A stretch of 64,000 nt of DNA. Source: Rhipidocladum racemiflorum. Taxonomy: Eukaryota; Streptophyta; Magnoliopsida; Poales; Poaceae. Within the stretch, counting starts at the first letter, position 1; every line of letters starts with the position of its first letter. The translations under genes and the position numbers were made by a program. The DNA is taken from contig CM070585.1 of assembly GCA_036346355.1 (NCBI GenBank), positions 7,207,001 through 7,271,000 of the forward strand, read 5' to 3'. The notes below the pieces were generated by a model, which was not told the origin of the DNA, ran no database searches, and saw nothing but the letters and a program-made list of their open reading frames with translations. Shown here one piece after another: positions 46,900-58,304 of this stretch.

Positions 46900-47250
46900 A
46901 CATCACAACAGCAACATTCAGTTCAACATTCAATTGAAATGGACAGCCTTCATACTGCCATAATTCAACAGCAACATTCAATTTCATATTTGTCAATTGA
47001 AATTGAAACATTCAGTTCAACATAGAAATGGACAGCCTACACATTGCCATAATTCAACAGCAACATTCACACTGCCATATGACAGCCTTCACACTGCCAA
47101 TTGACAACATTCAACAATCACAACAACATTCAACAATCACATTCAACAGCAACATTCAGTTCACAGTCAACATGACAAATTGACAACAGCAACATTCAGT
47201 TCACAGTTCAACACCAACATTCAGTTCACAGTCAACAACATTCAGACTTC
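46900..47250. repeat. caacattcagttcaac-type degenerate repeats
   Basis: At least ten copies of caacattca, with interspersed cactgccata and ttgacaaca phrases, inside the hAT element. No coding potential is seen. Confidence 0.85.
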
Positions 47251-47289
47251 AGAGTTCACTAATCACTACTCAGTACTCACCGAGTCAGT

Positions 47290-47880
47290 TGGTGCCGTCG
47301 CTGGACCTGTTGTGACTGCCGTCGCTGGACCTGCTGGAGGTGTCGAGCCGTCGCCGTGTACTGCTGGAGGTGTGGAGCCAATGGAGACAGAGTCAGCGCT
47401 TCGCCTTTTCTTCTGTGGTCGTTCCATGGGGGGAAGCCGGCGACGAGGACACGAGGTGGAGCCGTGGAGGGAGGGGAGGGCCGGCCGGGTACTGGGCGGG
47501 GCGGCGAAGAGCTGGAGGAGGCCGCTGGGGTACTGGGCGCGCTGGGGAGGTCGGGGGAGGCGGATAGGCGATGGGGCCGGGGGAGGCCGGCATCTTGGCG
47601 AAGAGCTGGAGGTAGTGGAGGAGGCCGAGGGATGGGGTCACGGGGGGAGGCGCCGGCAAGGCGACGCAGCGACGGGGCTGGGGGAGGCGGCTAGGCGACG
47701 GGGAGGCGACGGGGACGGGGCTGTCGCCTGTCGGGGAGGCGCCGCCGCCGGCCGAACCCTAGAAAGCGACGGGGAGGCGCGTCCGCGCGTTGAAGAAAGA
47801 AGAATGGGGAGATTGGAGAGTGGGAGACAGAGACTGCGGCCACGACGGGGAGGCCCGTTGCCCACGATTTGGCCGGCTCA
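47290..47880 (+). other. GC-rich ORF-bearing block inside the hAT element
   Basis: An uninterrupted plus-strand frame (47180-47890, 236 residues) has GAVAGPVVTAVAGPAGGVEP then an Arg/Gly-rich tail, and other frames are also open. Composition (ggcgacggggagg repeats) explains the open frames. It could be a captured exon or promoter CpG block, but no domain is recognised, so no gene is called. Confidence 0.4.
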
Positions 47881-48661
47881 CGAGCCGTAACGAGCCGGCT
47901 CGAGGCTCGATCGAGCCCGAGCCGAGCTCACTTTGCAGCTTGAAATAGACAGCGAGCCGAGCCGGGCTCGACTCGAAAACTGCCGAGCTCACCCGAGCCG
48001 AGCCGGGCTCGGCTCGATTCCACCCCTACCCTCAGGCCTAAGACATGGAATAGAAGTGAGCTGCAATTATTATTTTTTAATTGCACCAACCGATTCTTGA
48101 ACTCAAGACCTCTTGGCTCTGATACCATATTGAGTTGCATACACCAGCCAGTTCACTCCAAAAGCTTAATCTGATGAGGAAAGACGGGCAATTCACTTAT
48201 ACTTCAACAAGGACGACGGACCAATTCAGGTAGCTCATTAGAAACATCAAGAAGCTCAACAGAATCTCCACATCTCCGTAAAATCTATTTAGTTATGAAA
48301 AATATGGTCAATGTTACCCCAAAAAAAGCACAGGACATAAAAAAGGAACTATACAAGAAACTAGAAAAGCAATATGCTGAAAAATGAGCATGTCTTATTG
48401 GTCAAATCTCAATACACTTCTCTGATAATAAGCTTGCCATGCAATGAATACCACTTCAGGATCAATGAAAATACAAACAAAGGAAAAATAAAAGAACATT
48501 TCATCAAATCAAATGTTAGTACACTAAATATCAGAGGAGGGAGAGATACAGTTCAAATCAAGCAGCAAAAAATACTTCGGCAACAACAGCTTCATTTTCA
48601 ACAGGATTCATTGAACATGTAGAGTAAACCATCCTTCCACCCACTTCAAGCAAATCAATAC

Positions 48662-49659
48662 CTGAAGAACCAACAAAAATATAGGCTGTTACTCTTGAGG
48701 TACCAAATCATTAACAGTACTAGTAAGATGCCTGTGCGTTGCAACGGAATTTCAAAATAGAATAATACATAATTATAATGCAGGATCCTAAATCATACAA
48801 TAAATCAATTTTCTGTAACACATATCAAGCAAAACATATATTTGTAAGCTAGTAAATGAATCAAATCATCTATATTGAGTTGTCCTGCAGATTTACAACT
48901 ATAGGTTAGCAAAGCAATAGTGATTCACCTACTGGGCTTTGGACCCCTACTGTTCTGGCCCAAGAACGGCCTGACAGACTTACCATCACCACCAACTCAT
49001 TCTTATAATAGTTAAGACAACTAACATATCATTTAGTCATTATAGTTGGAAATCATCAGAGAAGTATCAAATTTAGTGCCAACTTCTATGACACACTGAT
49101 TACAAAAGAATACAAACCAGATGCACATATCTTGATATCATGCGTACGTATCTGAAATGAATTTATAAGATATTTGCACAAGCTCCTAAGATAGGTTATC
49201 CATTAAACATGGTTCTTAAGGACTTTGATTCAGCGAGACGGCGCTATGACCCGAGCTTCTAGCTAATTGTGCGAGCTGATCTCCTGCGCTACCTTATTTT
49301 GCCCTCAAATCACCTTGACGGCCTTCACCTCTTGGCAGGTCTGCATCACCCTCCTTCGCTTCCCCGGACGATCAGACCGGACCGGTCCGGTGAACTCGAC
49401 GGCGCGAGTCACCTACTCAGTCATCTTGCTACAGTCGTTTCCAAAGATAGTAGGGGCATGTATGTATAGGATGCCCTCCCTGCATGCGAGTGCTTCGACT
49501 TCCTCTGGTTTTCAGCGTGTAGACATTCCAGCATCCAGGGCGGAAGTAGGTTTGTTTACCCGTGTCACGGGACACCGGGTAAAAAAAAAAATTTAGTGTA
49601 TATTAGTCTACATATAGTATATGTGAACCTCTTTGATCTAAATCTTGTGACACCAGACT
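48662..49659. other. unassigned DNA upstream of the methyltransferase pseudogene
   Basis: Contains cctgtgcgttgcaacgg near 48731, a phrase common in grass repeats, and a GC-richer block at 49250-49560 that gives overlapping plus frames without motifs. Expected upstream exons of the methyltransferase were searched for by eye and not seen. Confidence 0.4.
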
Positions 49660-52010
49660 AAATCGCCATCTTCGATCTCCTGGTATGTTCCAGCATCCTC
49701 GAACTCTAAAAGGGGTTTTGGGGCAAGGGTGAGTACAGAGTACTCAACAAGTCGTACGGAACCACTGAATACTACATGTAGGGGTATTTCAAAAGGATGG
49801 CAATAGGGTCAACTATCTGGATGCAGTTTTATTTTCTAACTTATTTTTACATTTGAAGCACAGACCATAAATAATAGTAAGGGGGTTTTCACAAGTTCAA
49901 CAACACTTAACTAATTTCACCAAACAGTAACTTGAGCTTAGTTACGGGTATCACCCCAGTTTCAAACTTAACTTCATTAACCGAAAGTACGGCGTAATCG
50001 ATTACCATTAAGATTAACTTTGCAGAGGTGCTCAGCTTTACCCACAAGATATCTACAACCTTTAATGCCAATTGCGAGTTTTCATGCAACTTAAATGCAT
50101 GTGGCCCAGTCTAGATTATCATAGCATTTCGTTTAATCATTCATGTCCTTTAGTTGTTAACCGATAGATATACAGCTACCTTGGACTCACGGTTCCCATT
50201 AGCATCTACCATTGTGAGAACCAAGAATGTCGCTACGGACCATTCCCGTTCCACCCCTCCGGTACACTTCCCTGCTGGGAAGGCCGGTCCCTATTCTCTC
50301 CAGAGAATAGTACCACCGACAAGTTCAATTATTACCTCAGGAATGACTAACCTACTGTGCTATGTCGGATACTGGTCCACCGACCAGTCCGACCTGTGGT
50401 TGAGCGGAAACTAAGTTATTTACTTTTGCTCAAGAGGATTATTAACCTTACACTGCCAAAGACCAAGCCTTTAATCCACAAACCCAACCCGGTACCCACA
50501 GTACCGGCCACCAGACAACCAAGGCATTAATCATCAGCCGGGGATCGGAATCTCATCCACTCCGGGATTAATCCGATACTGTCCCCCAGACTGTAGCACT
50601 TTTACAAACATCCGAATCAGAGATTTGGCAGCATTTTCTCTAAATTCCAAGTTTTGAACTAATCTAGCAATAATCTAACCTATCATGGCATAAGCATTTA
50701 TCTAGGGTTACAAAGGATATAAATAGGGTTCAAACTTTTCAAGGAAGTTCCATAAGCAATTCGGCATTATCTAGGTATCATGTCATTCTAAAATACTGGA
50801 TTTCAATATTTCAACATATATTAAAATAATGCGATATAAAATAATTAATACTATAGCATGGCATGATTTGGATCAATATGATCAAAGGTGTACGGCTTGC
50901 CTTGCCCGGCGGCTGGATCGGACGAATCTTAGAGGAAGTAGTCGTACGGGGCTTCTGTTTGGTCCAACGTCTGCTCCGGGAACTGCTCCGGCTCCAGGGA
51001 CTGCTCCTGCTCCACCGGCGTCTCAACGGTTGAATCTAGCGCGGGAAGGACAACCAACATAAGTAAACGACAAAACAACAACTGGAACAGAAACGGAAAC
51101 TGAAACGGAAATCGGAAACCGAGCCGGAAGAGAACGGAGGGCAATCCGGGGATTTTGAGAATTTTCGGAGTCCCGGATTTGGGAACGGACATCATTTTTG
51201 GACTTAGGGGGTCGAGACGGTTTGGAATATGTATTTGGTGGAGTTCTGGGTTTTTCCGGGATTTTTCTGGATTTTCTGGGCTATTTTTGGATTTAAAACG
51301 AATTTTCGAAAATTATTAAATGAATTAATAATACGAAAATAGAATTACTGTTTAAAACAGTAACGGGCTGGCTTCGGTTGGGGAATGGGCTGCGGCCCAA
51401 ACGGCTATGGTAGCGGCGGCCGACATTAGGCCGGCCCAATGCGGGCAGCCGGGGCCAGTGCAGCGAGAGGCCCGACAGCGGGGCCGCTGTCGATGGCATG
51501 GCGAAGCAGAGGCTAGGAACAACGGAGGCGAGGTTAGCGGCCCAGGCGTTTGGCGGCCAGCAGCGGGCGGAGCGGAGCGAGGAGAAGAGAGCTCAGGAAG
51601 GAGGAGGCGAGCGAGTTGGAGTGGAGGAGGAGCTTTTATAGCTTGATCTTAGGCAAAGCGGCGGCGGCGAAGCGGCGGATCTGTATGGCCTTGGCGTGAT
51701 CGAGCGGCAAGGAGCAAAGCGATCTGTGGCGCGACCAGGCGACAGGCGAAGCGAAGCGGCAGCGCCTGAGGAGGCGCGAGCGGCGGGCAACTTCGCGGCC
51801 GGGAAGCGGAAGCGGCAGCCGAGGCGCGGCGGCAGTCTTATTGGCGGCGGCACGGCGGCAAGCGAAAGGGAAGCGACGCAAGGCCCAAGAAGCAAAGGAT
51901 TCGGCCCAGAAAGGTAAAACGGATTCAAATCCGATTTCCAATTTCCAAAACCAAATTCAAAAGCAAATTCAAAATAGAATCCAATGAAATTCATTTTGAA
52001 TTTTGAGATT
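49660..52010 (-). mobile_element. giant-LTR-lineage sequence, minus orientation
   Basis: On the minus strand it carries lineage marks: a TATA box (rc of cttttatagc, 51631-51640) before a GC-rich leader (51560-51330), then AT-rich DNA. The proximal block gtgtacggcttgccttgccc (50887) and gggtgagtacagagtactc (49729) also parallel the bounded LTR at 26653-31041. Ends are not resolved, and it adjoins a duplicated WAK promoter at about 52015. Confidence 0.6.
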
Positions 52011-52016
52011 GTTTCA

Positions 52017-52450
52017 TATAATACATCCTCGTGTCAGCTATAGACGTGAATAAAAACAACTCATGTAATGGATTGTATATATAGCAATATTTAATGATTT
52101 CTTATATAATTAATAGATTGTCTACACAATAATATATACAGTATAAAGCTATCCATAAAACCGTCTGTTAGATAATATTTTTCTCTTTCATCCATTCTCT
52201 CTCATTCACATCATCTAAAATCTTATGTGATAGCATAGTCTTACAGACAGCTCATATGTACTATTATACATGTCCTAGCCCACTCCAATAGCGCTACGCT
52301 TTGGCTTCACCATATAAGTTAACCAGTGCTGTTGGTTCACATCCTTTTCCTTTTCCATCGAACCAGTGGCTGGTTGTCATATAACCTACGGGGCACAAGC
52401 ACGACCGCCCAAACATCCATCGGAGTGACCGGGCTTCCGTTCCGGTCGTG
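52017..52450 (+). promoter_or_regulatory. duplicated WAK upstream region, copy A
   Basis: Nearly the same as the region before the intact WAK: aaaacaactcatg, a caataatatat(a/g)c block, ccactccaatagcgctacgc, ccatcgaaccagtggctgg and the final ccggtcgtg. It drives only a truncated exon. Confidence 0.8.
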
Positions 52451-52615
52451 ATGGCGAACGGCACGCAACTGCTGCTTCGTCTGCGGTCGTCTCTGCTGCT
52501 TCTGATCTGGCTTGCCCCCTCGGCGCCGGCCGCGGCAGATGGACCAGCACCGACGACGGCCGCGAGACCAGGCTGCCCGACGAGCTGCGGAGCCGTGGAA
52601 ATCCCGTACCCGTAG
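52451..52615 (+). pseudogene. truncated WAK exon 1, copy A (54 codons)
   Basis: It reads MANGTQLLLRLRSSLLLLIW onward and ends CPTSCGAVEIPYP followed by TAG. It is almost identical to the first 54 residues of the intact WAK (L-R to I-W in the signal region, D to E in VDIPYP). Homology stops at the TAG, where LTR-like DNA starts. The predicted product would be a secreted or signal-peptide fragment. It is a partial tandem duplication, not a gene. Confidence 0.93.
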
Positions 52616-52689
52616 GGCGCTGTCACTAGCTCTCTGCCTCACTGGCCACGGCCACGTGAAGTCGTGAACGCGCTTGCGGTTGCGTATCC

Positions 52690-53585
52690 CACCTAATAAT
52701 AACTATTTTCGTTTAGTCAAAATCATATTTTTAATTTTTAACTTGATGCCATAAGTAACATAGATTTTACATATGAAATGATAAAGCATTTAAATAGAAG
52801 TTTATTTGGCTCAACTTCCCAAAAGGTACTAATCCCATTTCTTAGCATGTCTAAGCATATTTCTAGTCATTTTGATATTTTATATATGTCCTAGGGTTCC
52901 AACGGAATAAGGTACTTTCAATTTCCAAGGTGGTTTTAATCAATTCAGAGATTAACTATTTATTTAAAACTAAGATTGAAAGTATGTTGCTAAAATTATA
53001 CATGCAATAATTTAAATTCAAAATATGATTTAAAAGATGGGACCAACATGTTCAAAGACGTGTAACTTGCCTTGGTCATAGACTAGTAGATTGGGATCGT
53101 CGGCGACGTACTCCTCCAACTTTCCGAAATTTATTCGCGAAAAACATCTAAATTCAAATAAAATCTAAATAAATTAAAATAAAATACAAAACTAGCATAA
53201 AAGAGAAATTTAAAATTTTTAGATAAATTTAGAGATAAAAAAGAAGTTAAACGGAGTTCGAACGAGCGAAAACGGGCTCCTGAAAGATTTAAAATCACAT
53301 AAAGAAAATATTTTTTGAATTTTTGAAATTTATTTTTCAAATAAAATTTTCAAAATTTTAGAGATAAAATTCAGATTTCAAATTTCAAAATTTTTCTCTA
53401 TTTTCTCTTTTTTTTTTACTGATTCTCTCTCTCATCTTCTTTTTAAATGAATAACATTTTTTTTACCTTTTGCCCATACGGGCTGTATGCAGAGCTGTGA
53501 CAGAGAGCAAGGCACTAGGCCATGGCGCACGAAGGGGGAGGGCAGGAGGGGCCAGCCAGCGGCGGGCAACGCCAGTGTGGCGAGC
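52690..53585 (-). mobile_element. giant-LTR fragment, minus orientation
   Basis: caaagacgtgtaacttgcc (53053) parallels the gtgtacggcttgcc block at 50887. AT-rich DNA follows, then a GC-rich patch at 53500-53580. It sits between two copies of the WAK upstream region. No ends or target duplication were resolved. Confidence 0.5.
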
Positions 53586-53935
53586 TCGTAATGATATTTT
53601 ATACAATTAATAAATTGTCTGCACAATGGTATATATAATATAAAATCATCTATAAAACCATATGTTAAATAATAGACAGTAGCTTTCTCTTCCATCCTCT
53701 CTTCCTCATCCACATCATTTAAAATCTTATATAACAGAATAGTCTTATAGACAGCTCATATGTACTATTATTCATATCCTAGCCCACTCCAATAGCACTA
53801 CGCTTTGGCTTCATCATATAAATCAATTCGCATCTTTTTCCATTCCATCGAACCAGTAGCTGGTTGTCATATAATCTACGGGGCACAAGCACAACCGCCC
53901 AAACACTGGAGGTGACCAGGCTTCGGTTCAGGTCG
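53585..53935 (+). promoter_or_regulatory. duplicated WAK upstream region, copy B
   Basis: The block from taatgatattttatacaatt to cttcggttcaggtcgt repeats the same upstream features (cactccaatagcactacgct, tagctggttgtcat, gggcacaagcaca) with more substitutions than copy A. Confidence 0.8.
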
Positions 53936-54110
53936 TAATGACGAACCACACGCAAATGCTGCTTTGTGACACCAAGTGTCGCGACGACTTTGATTAGGAC
54001 TTACCGGAGTTGACTAGGCTGCGGTTCAGGTCGTAACGACGAACCACACGCTAATGCTGCTTCATGACACCAAGTGTCGCGACGAGAGAGATTTTGATTA
54101 GAACTTACGA
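53913..54110 (+). repeat. two tandem decayed copies of the WAK start region, period 98 bp
   Basis: ggttcaggtcgtaa(t/c)gacgaacc is at 53925 and again at 54023. Each is followed by cacacgc(a/t)aatgctgctt and gacaccaagtgtcgcgacga. Each unit begins with a mutated form of ggtcgtgatggcgaacggca, the WAK start. Frames close within a few codons, so no protein is expected. Confidence 0.85.
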
Positions 54111-54614
54111 ACGTTCTTCTAAAACATGGATATTTTTTTCCTAGAAAAAAATGGACTCGTGGACGAAACGCCGATGCAAACTACATTAGGTATTTCTGAG
54201 CCTACATGAGGACTTGGTTTGTGGGCACCAAACTGATTCAAAATGGTCGAGTCATCCTTCCCAAGTCAAGTCGCCCGACAATTCTTCCAAAACTTCCCTC
54301 TCGCTGTGCACGCCAGATGTCAAAAACTTGCTGATGATAGCAATGCTTAATTAATGCACGTTGACTAAGCGTGCATATAAGTCTTGTTTATTTGTCTGTA
54401 CCAAGTGGTATACGACAAAAGTTATTTATATGTTTGGTTGCTCTAAAGGAACCATCCCATTCTGGATAAGTGATACAAATTTAAAGAATATTCTCTCTAG
54501 ATGCTGAACCATCCTATCACCCAAAATAATGGAACCAAATGGTATAAAACCATCCCATCTCATTCAACCTCATCCCATCAACCAAACATACTCATAAGTC
54601 CTGTTAGAGTATGT
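54111..54614. other. unassigned WAK upstream DNA
   Basis: AT-rich sequence without gene or identified element. aaccatcccat phrases repeat three times (54440-54590). Confidence 0.4.
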
Positions 54615-55011
54615 ACAGTGTTATATAGCTCTCTATAATATATCTTTATATCATCTATAGATATGATTAAAAACAACTCATAAGATGGGATATTTATATA
54701 ACTATATGTAATGATCTCTTATACAATTAAAAAATTATCTATGCAATAATATATGCAACATAGGTCGTCTGTTAAATGGTAGACAATATCTTTCTCTTCT
54801 CTCTTTTCTCTCTTATCCATATTATCTAAAATCTTATATAGCAATATATATAGTCTTAACCCACTCCAATAGCACTACGCTTTGGCTTCATCACATGAGG
54901 TAATTAACCGCTGCTGTTGGTTCCCATGTTTTTCCATTCCATCGAACCAGTGGGCACAAGCACGACCGCCCAAACATCCATCGGAGTGACCGGGCTTCCG
55001 TTCCGGTCGTG
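54615..55011 (+). promoter_or_regulatory. promoter and leader of the intact WAK
   Basis: TATA-like runs (tatatagctctctataatat at 54621-54640) and the block shared with the upstream duplicates precede the ATG at 55012. The transcription start cannot be fixed from sequence. ccactccaatagcactacgc at 54862 is the most conserved piece among copies. Confidence 0.5.
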
Positions 55012-58000
55012 ATGGCGAACGGCACGCAACTGCTGCTTCGTCTGCGGTCGTCTCTGCTGCTTCTGCTCAGGCTTGCCCTCTCGGCGCCGGCCGCGGCAGA
55101 TGGACCAGCACCGACGACGGCCGCGAGACCAGGCTGCCCGACGAGCTGCGGAGCCGTGGACATCCCGTACCCGTTCGGCATCGGGGAGCGGTGCGCCATC
55201 CACTCGGGCTTTAAGCTCAATTGCACCGCAGACGGTGATGGCGCCCGCAGGCCCTTCAACGGGCCGTTCGAGGTGACGAAAATTTCCGTGCAGGACAGCA
55301 AAGCCTGGGTGAAGACGTGGATCGCTTGGAGGTGCTACGACCCGGCCAACCGCACGGCGCGGTACACCAATCCGTGGGTGAATTTCACCGACACGCCCTT
55401 CTGGTTCTCGGACGTGGACAACAAGATCTTCGTCATCGGGTGCAACACGCTCGCATACATACGGGGTGTCTCTGTAAGTACAACTCACTCACGTTTAGTT
55501 TCTTCTTGAACGAGCAGATTTTTTGTGTAACTGCGCGACTAGACATTATGATACAATTATCTTTGATATACAACTCTACTTTTTATAATTGAAATGCAAT
55601 TATATTTATATAACTTTAATACATATCTATATACAATTAATATGTGTCATTATAATCTGCCCCCACTAAAATAAGTGAATGAGATCTTTTCCCTTTTTTT
55701 TTTCCTTTCGATTAATATGATAATTTTTAGGATTTTTCTTTTTAGGATTATTATAGGATTTGTTTACTCTTAAAAGGAAGGACGTGCCATTAATATCACC
55801 CGTTGTTTTTTTTTATTTATATAGATATTATACTTTGTTTGAGATTTACAGCACTACTTTGATGCTCTACCAAAAAATGGAAATCATGAATTGTAAAGGC
55901 AATTGAAGGCCTATTTTTGCAACCAACCACCGTTCCACTATTGACGGTACATAGATTTTTGGTACAGTAATGAAGCACGTACTACTTGTTAAAAGTGTAA
56001 ATACCCATCTTTTTATTTAAACTTTTAGCTGAACTAGTTGGTATATACATGAAGCTCCCTACTTTCATAAGTTTTGCCCGCGTTCTGTCCGACTAATTTG
56101 CAAAAACTTTTACTGCAAAGTATATTTTTGAACTTTTTAAAGAGAGAAACTAAACGCTGATGGATTTAGCTAATGACGATCCCCATGCAGTACGTAATAG
56201 GGTGCTACTCAACATGCAACAATGCGACCCTCATAAACGGCACATGCGCCGGCGCCGGCTGCTGCCAGGCGGACGTTCCCAAAAATGTATGGTACTACAA
56301 AGCATATTTCAATGACTACTACAACACGACCGACAGAGACCGGCCCTGCAGCTACATGGTACTGATGGAAAATGCGGCATTCAAATTCAGCACCACTTAC
56401 CTCGCATCGACGGTGTTCAACGACACGTACAAGGGGGAAGTCCCGGTCGTGATGGACTGGCACATCAGACCGTGGTCATGTCAGAAAGCTAGAGAAGACA
56501 CGATCATTAATCCCTACGCATGTGTTAGCAGCAACAGTGAATGCGTCGATTCCGCGAACCCGGTCGGTTACCGCTGCAAGTGCTCCGATGGGTACAAGGG
56601 CAATCCGTACATCGAGGGTGGATGCACAGGTACGCCCGGCTGATCTGTGCCTGCCTGCTTCTTATCCGGCCTGTTCTTTCGTGCCTAAGAGTATGGTACA
56701 GATCGATTTAACAAAGTTTAGCTGTTTGATTGCAGATATCGACGAGTGTCTTGACAATGCTACTTGTCCGCGGGGGATATGCAAGAACACGTTGGGAAAT
56801 TACACCTGTTCATGCCTACGAGGAAAACAGATGGAGAATGGCGCTTGCATGCCGGATCAGAAGTCCTTTTGGGTTATTCTTGTCGTTGGTATGTTAATTT
56901 CTCCCTTCAGTAACAACTAAGAACACTGTGCATGCATGAAGACTTGGTAGAACGATATAATTAACTCTGACGTGTCCATCTTGTTTGGCTAAGTTCCAAC
57001 TTGGCCAACATCAAACTTGAACTTTTCTGCGCAATTACGCTTTTTACCTGAGAGAGAACTGGCCGTTTAGTCGTACTAAATGTGTACTTGATTAGGGTAA
57101 AATCATTGATCAGCTTGGGTTACATGTAGGTGCAAGTGTTGTAAGCGTCCTTCTTGTGGTTGTCGTCACTTGTGCATACCTGATCCAAGAAAGACGAAAG
57201 CTACAACGCATCAAAAAGAAGTATTTTCAACAGCATGGCGGTCTAATGCTCTTCGAGGAGATGAGGTCACAACACGGTGTTGAATTCAAAATCTTCTCGG
57301 AAGAAGAATTGCAGCAAGCCACAAATAGGTTCGATGAACAGCAAGTCCTTGGTCATGGAGGCCATGGAACTGTCTACAAGGGACATCTCAAGGGCAACAT
57401 GGACGTAGCCGTTAAACGATGCACAACAATCGATGAGCAACACAAGAAAGAATTCGGTAAAGAAATGCTAATCCTATCCCAGATAAACCACAGAAACATC
57501 GTTAAACTATTAGGTTGTTGCCTCGAAGTGGAAGTCCCTATACTGGTGTACGAGTTCATCCCCAACGGCACCCTGTTCCAGCTCATCCACGGCGGCCACG
57601 GTCGCCATATCTCCTTGGCCACTCGCTTGCGAATCGCCCACGAGTCGGCTGAGGCTTTGGCATACCTCCACTCATGGGCATCTCCACCGATCCTCCATGG
57701 TGACGTCAAGTCCTCCAACATCCTCCTCGACGGAGATTACACGGTGAAAGTCTCTGACTTCGGAGCTTCCATCCTAACGCCAACCGATGAGTCACAGTTC
57801 GTCACGCTCGTCCAAGGAACTTGCGGGTACCTCGACCCAGAGTACTTGCAGACATGCCAATTGACAGATAAGAGTGATGTGTATAGCTTTGGAGTTGTTC
57901 TCCTAGAGTTGCTCACGGGCGAGAAGGCTTTCAACCTCGAAGCGCCTGAACATGAGAAGAGCCTATCGATGAGGTTTTTGTCTGCGATAAAGGAAAACAA

Positions 58001-58304
58001 GCTCGAGGAGGTCTTGGATGATCAGATCAAGAACGACGAGAACATGGGGGTTCTAGACGAGGTTGCAGAGTTAGCAAAGCAGTGCTTGGATATGTGTGGT
58101 GCGAATAGGCCATCGATGAAGGAAGTTGCAGATAAGCTTGATAGGCTGAGGAAGGTGATGCAGCATCCATGGGCGCAGCAGAATCTTGAAGAGATGGAGA
58201 GCTTGCTTGGGGAGTCGTCATCCATGGTCAACTCAGTGGCCGTCAATACGGGAAATTTCAGCATTGAGAAGAAAGTTGCTACGGGCCTAGAATCGGGGCG
58301 TTAA
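55012..58304 (+). CDS. wall-associated receptor kinase (WAK), non-RD, 4 exons
   Basis: Exons 55012-55473, 56191-56629, 56736-56888 and 57130-58304 join in frame to 742 residues. A signal peptide (1-29) leads to the galacturonan-binding WAK domain (from CPTSCGAVDIPYPFG, residue 42). Cys-rich exon 2 ends in an EGF repeat (CVSSNSECVD..GYRCKCSDGYKG), and exon 3 holds a calcium-binding-type EGF (DIDECLDNATC..YTCSC). The membrane helix is near 346-370. The kinase has GHGGHGTVYKG (426-436), Lys447 in VAVKR, HGDVKSSN (541-548) and SDFG (560-563). HRD is HGD, so it is a non-RD kinase. WAKs sit at the plasma membrane, bind pectin and signal in growth or immunity. The start is the first ATG after the shared leader. 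All splice sites are GT-AG. The ligand is unknown. Confidence 0.93.

Larger units (their letters stand above)
46538..48028. mobile_element. non-autonomous hAT element (1491 bp) nested in the TRIM
   Basis: It begins TAGGGCTGGAAATTAAGC and ends GATTCCACCCCTA, flanked by a perfect 8-bp duplication CCCTCAGG (46530-46537 and 48029-48036). Subterminal ggctcggctcgag arrays occur at both ends (46555-46700, 47880-48015). The core holds caacattca(gtt) repeats (46740-47250) and a GC-rich block (47290-47880). No transposase is present. Confidence 0.93.
46472..48210 (-). mobile_element. TRIM-like LTR retroelement inserted in an exon
   Basis: Two direct repeats beginning tattgagttgca(t/c)gcacc.. lie at 46472 and 48128-48210. 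The one near 48128 is preceded by ggctctgatacca (48115-48127), the complement of an initiator-Met PBS, giving minus orientation. gtcct (48211-48215, minus strand) and gtccc (46467-46471) form the 5-bp target duplication at the exon codons RRP|G. The internal region is only about 90 bp, so this is a terminal-repeat retrotransposon in miniature. The left repeat matches for about 60 bp and then diverges. Confidence 0.75.
41595..48661 (-). pseudogene. NSUN2/TRM4-like tRNA (cytosine-5)-methyltransferase, 3' half, disrupted
   Basis: Minus-strand exons resemble the C-terminal half of the plant tRNA m5C-methyltransferase TRM4/NSUN2, which methylates tRNA cytosines using S-adenosylmethionine. Exons, with splice signals: 48661-48576 (VGGRMVYSTCSMNPVENEA, the catalytic TC motif); 48284-48211 continued at 46471-46449 (SVELLDVSNELPELVRRP then GLSTWK); 45593-45187 (GSWFGTHEDVPRYRK, FPSGNG); 45063-45032 continued at 42811-42318 (VVEVIKSE, FPLKSHLVTRNPDINHVKR, YYVSKSVQEVLELNVKVGE); 42211-41983 (GLPLLLPYITKQILYASAV); 41900-41595 (AMDPSAIAVVCWKGKTNL, stop). 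Exon 2 is split by a TRIM plus hAT, exon 4 by a LINE, and exon 3 has an in-frame TAG at 45366-45368. Exons for the N-terminal half, including the SAM-binding motifs, were not found upstream. Confidence 0.85.

Noticed and set aside
47180..47890. 236-codon plus-strand ORF as a host gene
   Set aside because: It is inside a hAT element with target duplication, compositionally repetitive, and has no domain. It is kept only as a GC-rich block.
49267..49596. Possible host exon on the plus strand
   Set aside because: Two overlapping frames, no conserved motif and no splice pattern that extends it.
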